NCBI GenBank assembly: GCA_016584305.1
Contig: JACEEZ010021686.1
Location: 273,501 to 337,500, forward strand
DNA: 64,000 nt
Source: Chionoecetes opilio
Lineage: Eukaryota > Arthropoda > Malacostraca > Decapoda > Majidae
Direction: 5' to 3'
A model generated the notes under the pieces. The model made no database searches. It was given only the letters and a program-made list of their open reading frames with translations, and had not been told where the DNA came from. Positions within the stretch are counted from its first letter, which is position 1. Every line of letters starts with the position of its first letter. The translations under genes and the position numbers were made by a program. Positions 35,553 to 48,108 of the stretch are shown here, piece by piece.

Positions 35553-35689
35553 CACTAGGGTATCTATATGAAAGAGGGTACCGCCATTCATAGGCCCTAT
35601 GTTAAACGCTACTGGGCGCCATCTTAGCGCCAGGGCCTCTTCGTTCACTCTAGACCCGGGGAAGTTCTCAAGGCATTACCCGGCAGTAT

Positions 35690-35985
35690 ATCATGTTATA
35701 CATGTATAAAGGATATACTGTTATCTTCGGAAATGCTTGTTCTATAAGATAATCACATAAAACATAGTAAAACACATTAAATAAAGGTAATTTTGAAACT
35801 CTGAAGAAATATGATGAACTTAACATTCACTTAAAACTCGTCGTCATGTAAAACTTTGTGGGACAGCTTATAAGATGGAAGATATCAATAGAAGCAGAAT
35901 TTTATTAGCTTTCCATTGATATATTTAGTTTTCTGATAAATGCAGTAGTAGCATGTATAAATTAGCGTTAACTAAATAAATCGCG
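35690..35985 (+). mobile_element. Foldback family C, single arm
   Basis: GATATACTGTTATCTTCGGA, TAGCTTTCCATTGATATATT and ATAAATTAGCGTTAACTAAA match the family C/D arm. It ends in a GC-rich (GGC)n block followed by CT repeats. Confidence 0.7.
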
Positions 35986-35995
35986 GCGGCGGCCG

Positions 35996-36008
35996 CTCTC
36001 TCTCTCTC

Positions 36009-36044
<36 letters not shown>

Positions 36045-36045
36045 C

Positions 36046-36136
<91 letters not shown>

Positions 36137-36203
36137 CGTACTGATCCTCTCTCTCTCTTCTCTCATCGTCTCTCCTCTCTCCTCCTCTCTCTCTCTCTCT
36201 CTC
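35996..36203. repeat. (CT)n microsatellite
   Basis: About 200 bp of CT with breaks, between the single arm and foldback element D. Confidence 0.95.
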
Positions 36204-36344
36204 GTCCTCGTGCCCGATGACTGGATCAGACTGGCTTGTCCATTCTGACGAGGAGTGCGGGACACTCAGCAGGATACACTCTCCGTGTATCCTGCGCAGC
36301 AGGATACACGGCTGCTACCGAGACCGCGCAGGATACACGCAGCA

Positions 36345-37465
36345 GGCTGCTACCGAGACCACCGGAGACAAGGCCTGGTGGATCGCCCGTGACGTCCACA
36401 ATTAAGGATACCAACCGCTCCTCTCCCCGTACAAGTTTACCTACCTAATATAATGTTTATCAGTATAAAAGATTATACTGTTATCTTCGGAAATGTTTGT
36501 TCTTAATATTATCAAATAAAAACCGTAAAACACACCAAGAAAATGCCATTATGAGACTTTCAAGAAATATGCATGAACTTAAACTTTTCGCCATTTAATA
36601 TTTTGTAAAAAAACTTTTTACATGGAGAATATCAATAGAAGCGGAATTTAATTAGCTTTCCATTGATATATTTCCTTTTCTATATGGAATTAGAACCATG
36701 CATAAATTGCGTTAACTAAATAAATAACATCATGAAATCGGGTAATTTACTCGATTTCATGATGTTATTTATTAGTTAACGCTAATTTATGCATGGTTCT
36801 AATAAATTTATCAGAAAAGGAAGTATATCAATGGAGAGCTAATTAAATAACGCTTCTATTGATATTCTCCATGTAAAAAAAAATTCACAAAATATTAAAT
36901 GGCGAAAAGTTTAAGTTCATGCATATTTCTTGAAAGTCTCATAATGGCATTTCTTTAGGTGTTTTACGGTTTTTTATTTGATAAATTATAGAACAAACAT
37001 TTCCGAAGATAACAGTATATATTTTATACTGAATAACAACTATTAGGTGGAAATTACCCTATTTCATGATGTTTATATTTGAGTTAACGCTAATTTAGCA
37101 TGCCGCAATTCATTTATCACTAAACGAAATATATCAATGGAAAGCTAATTAAACTCCGCTTCTATTGATATTCTCCATGTAAATGTTTGCGAGCAAAATA
37201 TTAAATGGCGAAGAGTTTAAGTTAATGCATATTTCTTGAAAGTCTCATAATGGCATTTTCTTTGTTTTGTTTTTACGGTTTTTTATTTGATAATATTATA
37301 GAACAAAACATTTTTCCGAAGATAACAGTATATCTTTTATACTGATAAACATTATATTAGGTAGGTAAACTTGTGCGGGGAGCGGAGCGGGTGGTATCCT
37401 TATGGTGTGACGTCACGGGCGATCCACCAGGCCTTATCATCTCGGTGGCCACGCTGCTACGCGTC
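36345..37465. mobile_element. Foldback element D with three arms
   Basis: The outermost arms (36,345-36,450 and 37,357-37,465) share AGGCCTGGTGGATCGCCCGT and CAAGTTTACCTACCTAATAT in inverted order. Inside, one + arm (36,448-36,745) is followed by two minus arms (36,752-37,030 and 37,055-37,350), all copies of the family C arm (TTGATATTCTCCATGTAAA, GCATATTTCTTGAAAGTCTC). It therefore has an extra arm relative to element C. No protein is encoded; mirrored short frames at the edges are artefacts. Confidence 0.75.
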
Positions 37466-37697
37466 GGAGATGAGGGGGAAGGGTGGCCATGGGGGGCTGC
37501 CCGGCCCGCTGCCATTGGGGTTGGCTTGTTATCCCCGCCAGGAGCTCCGGTAGGCGGTGACTGCTGGCTCCAACTCTGCCAAAAATCTGCACATATCTCA
37601 TTCATGGTGCATTTTTAAGCAAAATTAATATGTGTAAAGTGATAAGTAGCTTATATTGCATCCAAAGCTTCACAGAACTACGTGTGTTAGGTGTGAG

Positions 37698-38536
<839 letters not shown>

Positions 38537-38689
38537 GTAATGTGTATGGGTAGCTCGTATTTGTACACGCCCTCACGATCCTCATCCCTTTATGTTAGGT
38601 TTTTTTCCTCTTCCCGTGACTTCATCTATCTATTATTTTGACAATTAACGTACTATATTACAAGGAATTTACTTATTACAAGATTTTAC

Positions 38690-38995
38690 CCCGGTTGATG
38701 ATGTTATTTATTTAGTTAACATTAATGTTTTCACGGTGCTTACTCGTTTACTTAAAACAAATATTATATCAATGGAAAGCTAATACATTTCCGTTTATTT
38801 TCATATACTCCATGTCACAGGTTTTCGCAGAAATATTCAAATGGCGACGAGTTTAACATAATTCCCTGTTTATGCATATTTCTTCAGTCTCGTATGACAT
38901 TTATTTAGTTTGTTTTACTGTGTTTTATGTGATAATCTTATTGAACAAACATTTCCGAAGATAACAGTATATCATATATACTGATAAACGTATTT
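38690..38995 (-). mobile_element. Foldback family C, single arm
   Basis: The minus orientation of the arm: TATCAATGGAAAGCTAATA, then AACATTTCCGAAGATAACAG and TATCATATATACTGATAAAC at its outer end. It is isolated from any partner arm. Confidence 0.7.
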
Positions 38996-39439
38996 GGTAG
39001 GGGGCAAATTACTCAGAAAAGTAAACTTTTTTCCCGAGTTCTTATACTTCTGTTGATGACGTCATCACGTAGGCTCTGCCTATGGAACAAGCCTGGTGGT
39101 ATATCCACTGTCGTGGCCATGTCTCTATGACAAAGACGGCAGTGGTATATCCCAGGGGCCTCGCTCAAGCCCGCGCTAGCCAGCCGTCGTCTGCCTGCCT
39201 GCTGCGGTGCTGCCACCTAGTGAGGTAGAGAAGCGTAACTATTTTCCTAATTTTCTCTGATTGCACTCTCATATCCTTCTTGTATTATCCTTGTCTCACA
39301 CCGTCCTCGTTTCTGCGTCAACCCACATGGTCGCAGAGTTAAGGCTAATTCACACTACGTACGTAACGTGACCAGCACGTAACGTACAGTACCGCACCGA
39401 AAATATTCTTCAATGATAAAACATTGTTGTATTCACACT

Positions 39440-39612
39440 AGAGCCCAAGGCCGTATATATAGGTCTGCCAAGTGGGCGGGAACTGAGTTGATTCCGGGAC
39501 GTCAGAGCGAGTACCCCCTCCTACTGTCGTCCCCCCTACGCTTGCTGTGCCGCCCTCTGTCCCCCTTGCCTATTCCCCAACTCTTTGAAGACGCTTGGCT
39601 GTAGCTCCGACC
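39440..39612 (-). mobile_element. Fragment of the 5.2-6.5 kb inverted-repeat family
   Basis: TAGGTCTGCCAAGTGGGCGG and AACTGAGTTGATTCCGGGAC correspond to the right arm of the element at 5,244-6,548. It ends where the second hAT copy begins. Confidence 0.6.
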
Positions 39613-39620
39613 GAATCTAA

Positions 39621-42284
39621 CAGTGTTGTAGTCAAGACCAGACCCTCCGAGACCAAGACCAAGACCAGACCCTTCGAGACCAAGACCAGACCTTCCGAGA
39701 CCAAGACCAGCCCTCCGAAACCAAGACCAAGACCCTCCGAGACCAAGACCAAGACGAGACCCTCCGAAACAGACTACCAAGAACAGGCATATAAAAATAT
39801 TTTCTATAAATATGACTATTATCTGAATGTTTTTGGTCTGTACTGCGTAAATACTAAATTATATTGTCCTGTCCTGTTTGTAAGGAATGGGTTTGAATTT
39901 TGTTTCTCATACGTGTAGCCTACTTGATTTCGCCTCGCGCCTTGGTGGTGGACGGACCTCCTTCCCGTCCTCTCCTCTCTCCGCTGTTGGTCGTGTGTGG
40001 TTGAGTTTCCTCCCACCATGACCACTGCACGGAGGCGCCCCGAGGAACTAGGAGACGCCGGCTTCACCCTCCAGAGGAAGCGCTTCAGGGTGACGAAGCC
40101 TTCTTCCCACAGCAGAACGTGCCACGGCTGCGGAGCGACCAATCCCGGTGTGGAGGGTCGTCAGGCATGACGATTCCCAGCCCCTATCAGCATGTTCGGT
40201 GGTTAGAGAGCGAGCTCCAGCTCGCCATCACGGTGGATGTCTCCGCCACCAGGGAGTTCCTTCTCCTGGGGGAGACTAGGGACGCCGCCGCCACCCTCCA
40301 GGAAGTAGCTGATGGCCAACCACGGGGCATCGTGTTGGCACGGAGGGAACCCAGCAGGAGAGGTGTCCTCGTTAGATACCCCACTGGCCTTCCCATGGAC
40401 CCTGTATTGGAGCACCCGCTCGTCAATACGGCGGTGCGGTGCTCATACAACGCGGGCCTTAAACGGCACCTCCCGACCCGGCAGGTTCAGCTGACGCTGC
40501 GGGGGCACGTCCCCGCCGCCCTGGACCTTGGCTGCTACGGGACTTTCACGGTGCGCAGGTTCATCCAGGAACCCGTCCGCTGCTACCGCTGCCAGGCGTT
40601 TGGGCACTACCAGCGCCAGTGTCAGCAGCGGCAGGAGCTGTGTGGTGTGTGCAGTGGGGAGCACGCTTCATGGGACTGCATCCGCCGCCTACGGGACGGT
40701 GGGGAGCGGCCCGTGTCTCGGTGCCCCAACTGCGGTGCCAGGCATCACGCCTGGAACCGCCGCTGCCCTGCCCGGCTCAGGCAGATTCCTGGGTCCACGG
40801 TGCCTTGCCAGCTGCAGTGGAAGGAGGCTCCCTTGCTTCCACCTCGGTCAGCACCCCAGCCCACGCTCCACGGATTGAAGACGCCGTCGAGACCCGACGG
40901 TCCCACCGTAGGAGGAGGAAGAAGAGGCCCCAGCGTTACCGTCTGTTGTCCCCTGTGGGGGATATGGACGTGGACGCCCAGGCCCCCGTGATAACGCAGG
41001 ACCCGGCCCCCTTGGCGATGACGGCCATTGGCGGGGAGTTGCGGCCTGCTGTGGCCCCCCGCCATGACGCCGCGACCCAGTGCAGGCCGCTTACCTCTCT
41101 GGTCGAGAGCGGGACGCAGATGGAGGGCCGGCTCTATACCTACGGGGAGAGAGACCTACTCGTACTGCTTAGGTCATATGAGTACCTGGTCAGTCAGGAA
41201 ACTGGCTATTCGTTCCCGTGTTTCGCACCAGCCAGCCTTCTCTTACGTGAGGCAGGCGTTGCGTGAAGGCCGCAGGCTAGGCATGCAGCTGCCCACGGAG
41301 AGGCCGATTGACATGCCGGCCTATCATCGCCGCCGTGGTGAAAGTGCCTGGGTGAGCTATGACCCCGCCGTCGGGAGACATTACAGACCCATGTTTGTGT
41401 CTGTTCCTTGGTTTTGATATTTTTTTTTTTCATGTGCTTCTTTGTATTTATTGTGTCCTTTTTGTATATGTCAGCCTGACGCCTGTGGGCGTATTAAATT
41501 GATTCCAACAATATCATGTACCTTTGAATATAACGGACCTAATTAAATTATCCATATAGTGTTAGGGATCAAATGCAAAAATAATTAAAAATGTGAACCC
41601 AACTGTTATATGCTCAACCTTTGTCCATGCAGTTAATACCCTATACATGTGATGGGCTAGCTGCTGTAAAAAGAAAGATAAAGAAGGCAAATAGGCAAAG
41701 TATATTAAAACAAATACAGTTTACTTCTAGTTACATTTTGCAAATTTTCTTATATTTTACAGTTTACTCAGTCGTTAACTCGTTACAGCTAAACCAGCTT
41801 ATTAGTTAAACCTGTGGTGTACGTGTACGAAGGGTGCGGGGATTGCATAGGCCTACACATATATGAAGTACACGGAGGTGAAAAGAGCTGCAAACGGAGA
41901 TTATCACTGCGAGAATGGCCACGTTATGCATGTTCTCTCGACTCGCACGCACTCTATCAGCGCTCGCAGGGCTCAGCTCATACATCATCACCGTAGAGCT
42001 AGTCAGGCAGTATCTATAGACAGTACAACGCTGTATGGCGCGCCGTGAATCGAAAGGCCATGATTTTTTCTCCGTGTATGATATTAAATTCCGACCTTCC
42101 CCACGCCGCGATGCGCTTTTTAATCCTGGTCGCGACCTGGTCTCGAGCCAAACTCCGAGACCAGAAGCTTCGAGACCAAGATCAAGACCAAGACCACATC
42201 AAACGAGACCAAGACCAAGACCAAGACCAAGACCACATCAAACTGGTCTCGAGACCAATACCAGTCTCGAGACCTACAGAACTG
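39621..42284 (-). mobile_element. hAT element (copy 2), inverted, carrying a LINE-like insertion
   Basis: The left end CAGTGTTGTAGTCAAGACC (39,621) and right end CTACAGAACTG (42,284) match copy 1 reversed. The flanks GAATCTAA and GAATCTTA form a 7/8 target duplication that differs from that of copy 1, so this was an independent insertion. The family segment is interrupted at about 39,912-41,510 by a 1.6 kb ORF1-type insertion. The BED exon region is deleted here. Confidence 0.85.
40018..41417 (+). pseudogene. LINE-like ORF1 (gag-like) with CCHC zinc knuckles, frameshifted
   Basis: The ATG at 40,018 has a good context (CCCACCATGA) and starts MTTARRRPEELGDAGF. After a frameshift near 40,145 the next frame holds the body and three knuckles: CYRCQAFGHYQRQC (CX2CX4HX4C), CGVCSGEHASWDC (CX2CX3HX4C) and CPNCGARHHAWNRRC. 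A second shift near 40,850 leads to a basic patch (RRSHRRRRKKRPQR) and acidic region, and a third near 41,250 to the C-terminus ending in VPWF and TGA. This is the nucleic-acid-binding ORF1 of jockey/I-type LINEs. No endonuclease or reverse transcriptase follows: the insert ends about 90 bp later with a hairpin (ACGCC-TGTG-GGCGT). The GC-rich codons contrast with the AT-rich host element. Confidence 0.75.
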
Positions 42285-42292
42285 GAATCTTA

Positions 42293-42500
42293 CCATAGGA
42301 TTTTCTCGAAAATATCCTCATTGTGATTCACACTCAAAATTACCTTTGAGCACCGTCGAATATTTGCCCTTACCTAGCCGTAAGGACCAGTAACAGTAAC
42401 TTACCTCTCAGGAGGAGGCATGTCAGGTGGGAATGGAACGTAAGGCACTCTGCAAGCCGCACGACTCACTCTCCGCCCCAGCCAGCCAGGCAAAGCGGCC
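42293..42500. other. Unassigned spacer
   Basis: Between the hAT duplication and the palindrome. No gene or known repeat. Confidence 0.5.
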
Positions 42501-42545
42501 GTACCACCCCTTCATATCCACACTGTGGATATGAAGGGGTGGTAC
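42501..42545. repeat. Perfect palindrome, 22-bp arms
   Basis: GTACCACCCCTTCATATCCA is mirrored around a single C at 42,523. It lies exactly at the 3' break of the RTE copy that follows. Confidence 0.95.
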
Positions 42546-42546
42546 A

Positions 42547-44715
42547 CTCTCAATCCTAGATTACAGACCAGTCATCAAACCAATAGTCCTTGCAGGAATC
42601 CCGCGAAGTCGCAGAAAATCCCAGAGTAACGCACGGTGCACTGAGTCAAACGCCTTCTTGAGATCAACATAGGCTGCAAGCATCCCCTGTTGAAACTCAC
42701 GTCAGCTTTCAACCAGGACACAAAGCGCTAGGGATACGGTCCGTTGTTGACTTACCAGGCGTGAAACCAGACTGCTGAGGTCTCTGATGCTTCAGCAGAG
42801 GGCTGCGGATCCGTGTCAGCAATAGGTGGGCAAGCACCTTGGCTGGCATGCGGAGCAATGTAATTCCGTGGTAATTGTTGCAGTCCTGACGGTCCCCTTT
42901 CCCTTTCCAGATAGGGATGACCAGCCCCCTTTTCCAGTCAGGAGAAATGGTACCCGATTGCCACACGGCAGTCAGGTCAGCATGCAACCCGCGGATCATG
43001 GCCTCACCCCTAGCTTTGAGGAGCTCCGCACTGGTATTACAAACTCCAGCTGCCTTTCCACCCCTCAACTTTGCTACAGCTTCTCTAACTTCGTCAAGAG
43101 AGGGTGCGGTTTCGTCAATGGGAGGATCAGCATCCACTGCCCGTAATCCAGTGGTGTGAAGCTGCTCCATTGGAGGGTCCAACCGTGAACAACTGCCCAA
43201 AGTACTCAGCCCATCCATGTCCGACACAAGGCGCCCATCTGCTGCTCGGATAGCACTCACCAGAGATGGAGACTTGAAACGGAGCTTCTTCAGGGCTCGG
43301 TTGGCGAGTCGGAGGTCATTAGTGTTCAAATGGCCCTCGACATCCTCAGCGAGACTCCTTATATACCTCTCCTTGTCTCTCCCGAGGAGAGTTCTAGTCC
43401 TGCGTGACAGAGCCCTGTGCTGGACCTGGTTGCCACCAAGCTTGGCAGCGCGACTCTCCTCGATATTCTCCAGCGTCTTCGTGACAAAACCAAGCCTTGA
43501 CCTCGGGCGCTCCCCAATACACTCCTTGGCAGCCTGGAGAGTTTCACGTTTATAAGGTATCCCACAGTTCTACAGGGTCCTCTTGGGCACCGAGCATATC
43601 AAACCGATTTGAGACGGCCACTGCATACTCCTGGGCACATGTCAAGTCCTTCATCTTCTCATGATGAAACAGTATGTTTACCTCTTGAGATTCTTCTGGA
43701 CTTGACATGAAGCTTAAGTGTAGCAACAAGTCTGTGATCATCTGCAAAGAACTCAGCACTCCGGTAAACCCTGCAGTTCTTGAGGATCCTCCAACGAATA
43801 CTAACGAGGATGTTGTCGATCTCCTTAGCTACCCCTCCGGCATTACTAAACCATGTCCAGCGGTGCAGCTCTGGTCTCTGATACCAATAACCTGCAATTC
43901 TCAACCTTCTGGACCTCGCAAAGTTCAGAAGTAGAGAACTGTTAATGTCTCTGGTACCGGAGCCATGAGAAAGGAACTAACACATAACTCGTAGCCATCT
44001 CTCACAGTGCCAGTAGTAGCATTAAAGTCGCCTAAGACAATGAGTGTGTCCCGAGAAGGACACTGGTCTAATACAGAGTCTAGTTTGGCGTAGAGCATCT
44101 CCTTCTCTTCAGTTTCACGCACCTCGGTAGGAGCGTACACTGCAATAAGTGACATGAAACCCAGAGTGTGTTGCATCCTCACCCGCATTATACGCTCATC
44201 AACCGGAGTAACCTCAACAACTGACGGCTGCAGTTTGCTGGAGATGTCTATAGCTACTACCCGGACACGGTGACCATTGTTCATGCCGGACCAGTAGTAG
44301 GTGGAGCCACCACTGCTAGTCTTGCCAGTGCCAGGCCTCCTCGTTTCAGAGAGTCCTACTATATCCAACCTCAGCCAACTGAGCTCGCCCGATAGGAGAG
44401 GTAGTGGATGATCGTCTGAGAGGTTCAGAACGTTCCAGGAGCCCACACGTAGAACCCTCCGGAGGTTATCCCAGGAGTGATTCGACGAGCAGCCGCAGCC
44501 TCTGCACCGGCCCGGCCACCCCCACAAGAAAAAGATGGGCTAGGGGGCCCTCCCACTTCATTTAGAGTGCGGGATTCCCGAGGGCTTTGCCCCGCACTCG
44601 TCATAGGCAGACTCTAACCCTGCGTCGGCATTGGAAGGGTCTGCTTGGTTGGGCCCCCCGGCAAAACCGGGTCGGGCGCGCAGTTACCACGCCCCTGGCT
44701 TCTACTTCTTATTAT
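42547..44715 (-). pseudogene. RTE-type LINE, endonuclease plus N-terminal RT, 3'-truncated
   Basis: Read from 44,527 down, the protein begins with an APE-type endonuclease: LRVGSWNVLNLSDD, DIVGLSETRRPG, VYAPTEVRETEEKE, then the catalytic-region VLGDFNATTG (about 44,025) and FADDHRLVATLKL after frameshifts near 43,925 and 43,560. The RT fingers follow (KLRGGKAAGVCNTSAELLKA, then GDRQDCNNYHGITLL and QSGFTPGKSTTDRI). The copy stops at 42,547 before the palm motifs. The endonuclease is the same kind that appears in databases as craniofacial development protein 2. 44,528-44,715 looks like 5' leader, partly shared with 62,556-62,830. Loss of the 3' end at a palindrome implies rearrangement, not normal target-primed truncation. 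Confidence 0.85.
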
Positions 44716-46189
44716 ATTTGTGGCAAAAATTTAGTTTTTACAGGGAGGGGGTGCAAGCCCTTCCTAAACCAATCTATTTCAGGGATTGACCTTACTGCTC
44801 ACTGTGGACAGGGACGCAGAACGCCCTGTAGGGATTAACCCCAGGCTGCCCTCTATTTCACCCATAGCTGGGGCTGGATGGCCATTGACTCAATAGTGAG
44901 TTAATCTGCCCTTAAAGATGGTCTTATTTTTAGTCCATCTGGGTATCCAGCACACCCTCCTCACTGGTAGAACCAGTGGGGTAGCCGGTTTAGTCGCCGC
45001 ATATCCGACCATGCGGCTGGTTGTACTGGGTTACATGTTACCAGTAGGAGGGGACAACCCTGACTAGACACAAGTTCTGTTCATTAAATGGAAATGGGAA
45101 ATAGCCGAATTACAAAGGATTAAAGCATAATTTAATGATTACGGAATATGTACGAAGGATTACAAGGGAATAACGATTATATTAAGGGATTATAAAAGGT
45201 AAATATAGGAGATATATGGATAAGAGAGTGTTTGGTATTGTTCGATGTAATTAATATACCTTAAAATTTATAAAAGAAAACAAACTTATTAGAAAAAACG
45301 TCAATATTTTACGTAAACTATAATATTTCTTTGTTATGCCTTAGGACAATATTACTTCATAGGGAATAAACAGTGTGAAGTACTACTATAGCGTGCGGTA
45401 TACCGAAACATTTGAACTATAGTAGCGCCCAATGTGATGATAAATAATAAACAATGTGACAGGTGTTATATAGTGAAACAAAGGATGAAAATAAAAGTTT
45501 CCCCGTTAATATCTCCGTTTTCTGTGATTTTGTACCCACTGAGGCAGCGTGACGTCACCCCCCTTCAAGTGAACTGACTTCTCCTTTTTAGACTTTGGAA
45601 ATACCTGTCTTGTTTGAATTCATTTGTCGTGAAAGTTGACCGGACAACGGACTTTTGGCACTATGCGGCCAAACTGCGCAGTTTAAACCCAAGTGGCGGT
45701 TGACCGTGGATAGTCTTGCGTGATCCTTTTCATTTATAAGAGGAATGTGATGAACTTTACGGGATCTTGGTGTTGATGGGTTAGAGAGGATGGGGGGTTG
45801 GGGTCATTGTAAATGGTAACAATGTAGATAATGTAGTTATAATGGAGTGTTATACATGATGAAAATGCTGACTTACATTTGTTTCGGTATGCGGGGGCGT
45901 AATTTATAAATAAAATTTGTACGTTGGCGTAAATTTTAACATAGGGGACATTTTACTTTACATAGGGATGGTACGTAATACAGGAGTAATAAATGAAAAT
46001 GTACCACGAAGATCGTGGTAGCAGGGGAGCCCTGTGCGGCGTGGCCGGACAGTGAGGCCATGTCCATAGCACTGTCAGTCTGTGTGTGTCCTCACATCCG
46101 GCGTGTTGCGTCTCTGCGCATGCTGCGACGCAGTGCGACTGAAGCGGCGGCGCCGCAGCAGTGTGACACCTCTCATTGTTTTTTTGTTT
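44716..46189. other. Unassigned non-coding sequence
   Basis: About 1.5 kb with no recognisable protein. The first 350 bp may still be RTE leader. The GC-rich block 46,015-46,170 contains a frame without known domains. Confidence 0.5.
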
Positions 46190-47233
46190 TTTACTTCACT
46201 AAGGACTGGCCAAGGTCACAACAAAAAGAGGTAACACAAAGCCCGCTTAGTTGCCAGCCCCTATAAAGAAGACAGTAAGAGAATACAAATAAAGGGGGGG
46301 GACAATTTAGTTCGGGAAGTATATTGTTACTTTTTTCTTGAGAAGATTTAAGTCGTAGGAAGGTCGAAAAATAGAAACAGGAAGAGAGTTCCAGAGTTTA
46401 CCAGTGAAAGAGATGAAAGCGTAAAGATACTGATTAACTCTTGCATTAGGAAGATGGACAGAATAGGAATGAGAATGAGTAGAAAGTCTTGTGCAGCGAG
46501 GCCGCGGGAGGGGGGGAGACATGCAGTTAGCAAGTTCAGAGGAGCAGTGAACATAAAAATGGTAGAAGATAGCAAGAGAAGCAACATTGCGGCGGTGATT
46601 TAAAGATTGAAGACAGTCAGTCAGAGGAGGGGAGTTGATGAGACGAAAAGCTTTTGACTCAATCCTGTTTAGGAGAGCTGTATGAGTGGATCCTCCCCAA
46701 ACATATGAGACATACTCCATACATGGGCGGAAAAGGCCCCTGTAGAGAGCAAGCAACTGGGAGGGAGAAAAAAAAGACGGTAGACGCCACAGGACATTTA
46801 ACTTCTTAGAAGCTGTTTTCGCAAGAGATGAGATGGAGATTTCCAGTTCAGATTTTTAGTAAAGGATGGTCCAAGAATGTTCATTGTAGAAGGAGATAGT
46901 TGTGTGTCATTGAAGAAGAGGGGATAGGTATCTGGTAGGTTTTGTTGAGTAGATAGGTGAAGAAACTGGATTTTTGAAGCATTGAACAAAACAAGGTTTG
47001 CTTTGCCCCAATCATAAATTATAGAAAGATCAGAAGTTAGGCGCTCGGTGGCATCTCTCCGTGAATCACTTAGTTCCTGTTGAGTTGGACGTCTTATAAA
47101 TGACGTTGAAAAATGCAGGGTAGAATCATCAGCGTAAGAGTGGATAGGGCTTTGAGTTAGACTTAGAAGATCATTGATGAATAATAGAAAGAGAGTGTGT
47201 GATAGGACAGAACCCAGGGGAACACCGCTATGG
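46190..47233 (-). pseudogene. 5'-truncated LINE (jockey/CR1/L2 group), second copy
   Basis: Encodes the RT palm onwards: VPLGSVLSHTLFLLF (the usual PQG is PLG here), SYADDSTLHFSTSF (intact catalytic YADD), then the C-terminal tail PCMEYVSYVWGGSTH and GKLWNSLPVSIF. It is split by one frameshift near 46,800. It is closely related to the 13.5 kb copy and shares its 3' untranslated end (AAAGCCCGCTTAGTTGCCAG). Confidence 0.85.
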
Positions 47234-47602
47234 AGGTAGAAGTGCTCCAGACCCATTCTAGCTTACCAGCACTTTTAACCCCCTTCACAAGTTTATGCAT
47301 ACACTGCTAGTGGTTAAAATGTAACTGCTAGGCTTAAAAGCAAATTTCGAGTCGTAACTGGGGTTTGCTAAGCGTTAGCAAGAATATGAATACGGCCCCT
47401 AGTCTCTGAGTCCCTAAGTTCCCGGTCTACGAGGCTGAATCATAACTATCCACAACCACAACCGCTCCTTTCTCGCCTCTACCCTGGCCTTCCTCGCAAC
47501 AAGACCCACGTCATGACTTTTGATTGCCTTTTTTTCTTTTCTTTTTAGGGAGAGAACGAAGTCAAATCCAACGCCCTGCAATCTGGTGTGTGTGTGTGTG
47601 TA

Positions 47603-47645
<43 letters not shown>

Positions 47646-47757
47646 CTTCCTTATTTTCTTATGTTCTTATATCAGTCTTCTCCATTATTGCACCATGCCA
47701 ATGCTAGGTCAGGGTGTCGGCGAGTGTTGAGCGCGAGTCAGCATTTTGTGGGCAGTT
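47234..47757. other. Unassigned, with (GT)n microsatellite at 47,586-47,643
   Basis: No gene. The GT tract contains a TATGTATG interruption. Confidence 0.6.
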
Positions 47758-48017
47758 AGCCCGGTTCCCACCTTCCCGCTTGTACTGCCGCCATACAACA
47801 ACAATGACGTCACCATCATCACCGCTTGAGTGGTATTTGTGGTAACTGGGCACAGTTGGCAACTCCGCTCGAGCGGACACCGCCGAGCGGGAGAGATGAC
47901 TTGAATTTAACTTTGTACGGCAGCGGTACGGCGGTGCGGTAAACTTTGTTGTGACGTCATTGTGACGTCTTTGTTGTTGTACGGCGGCCGTACAAGCGGG
48001 AAGGTGGGAACCGGGCT
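47758..48017. mobile_element. TIR MITE (260 bp), probably PIF/Harbinger-like
   Basis: The TIRs begin AGCCCGGTTCCCACCTTCCC, and the right end is the complement (about 30 bp). TTA follows the right end. The left side has TT and shares the A, so the 3-bp duplication is nearly but not strictly complete. The interior contains TGACGTCA-type motifs and ACGGCGG repeats. Confidence 0.65.
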
Positions 48018-48108
48018 TTACACTTCTCCACGGGGAGAAATAAACGGGTTGAGCGATGATGGATCGGTAGTGAGAGGCAGATAGTGAGAACTGAGAAGTA
48101 TGAGTTTA

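Noticed and set aside
43660..44527. Host craniofacial development protein 2 gene
   Set aside because: The endonuclease is followed by RTE reverse-transcriptase sequence and is frameshifted. Such gene names come from RTE endonuclease copies.
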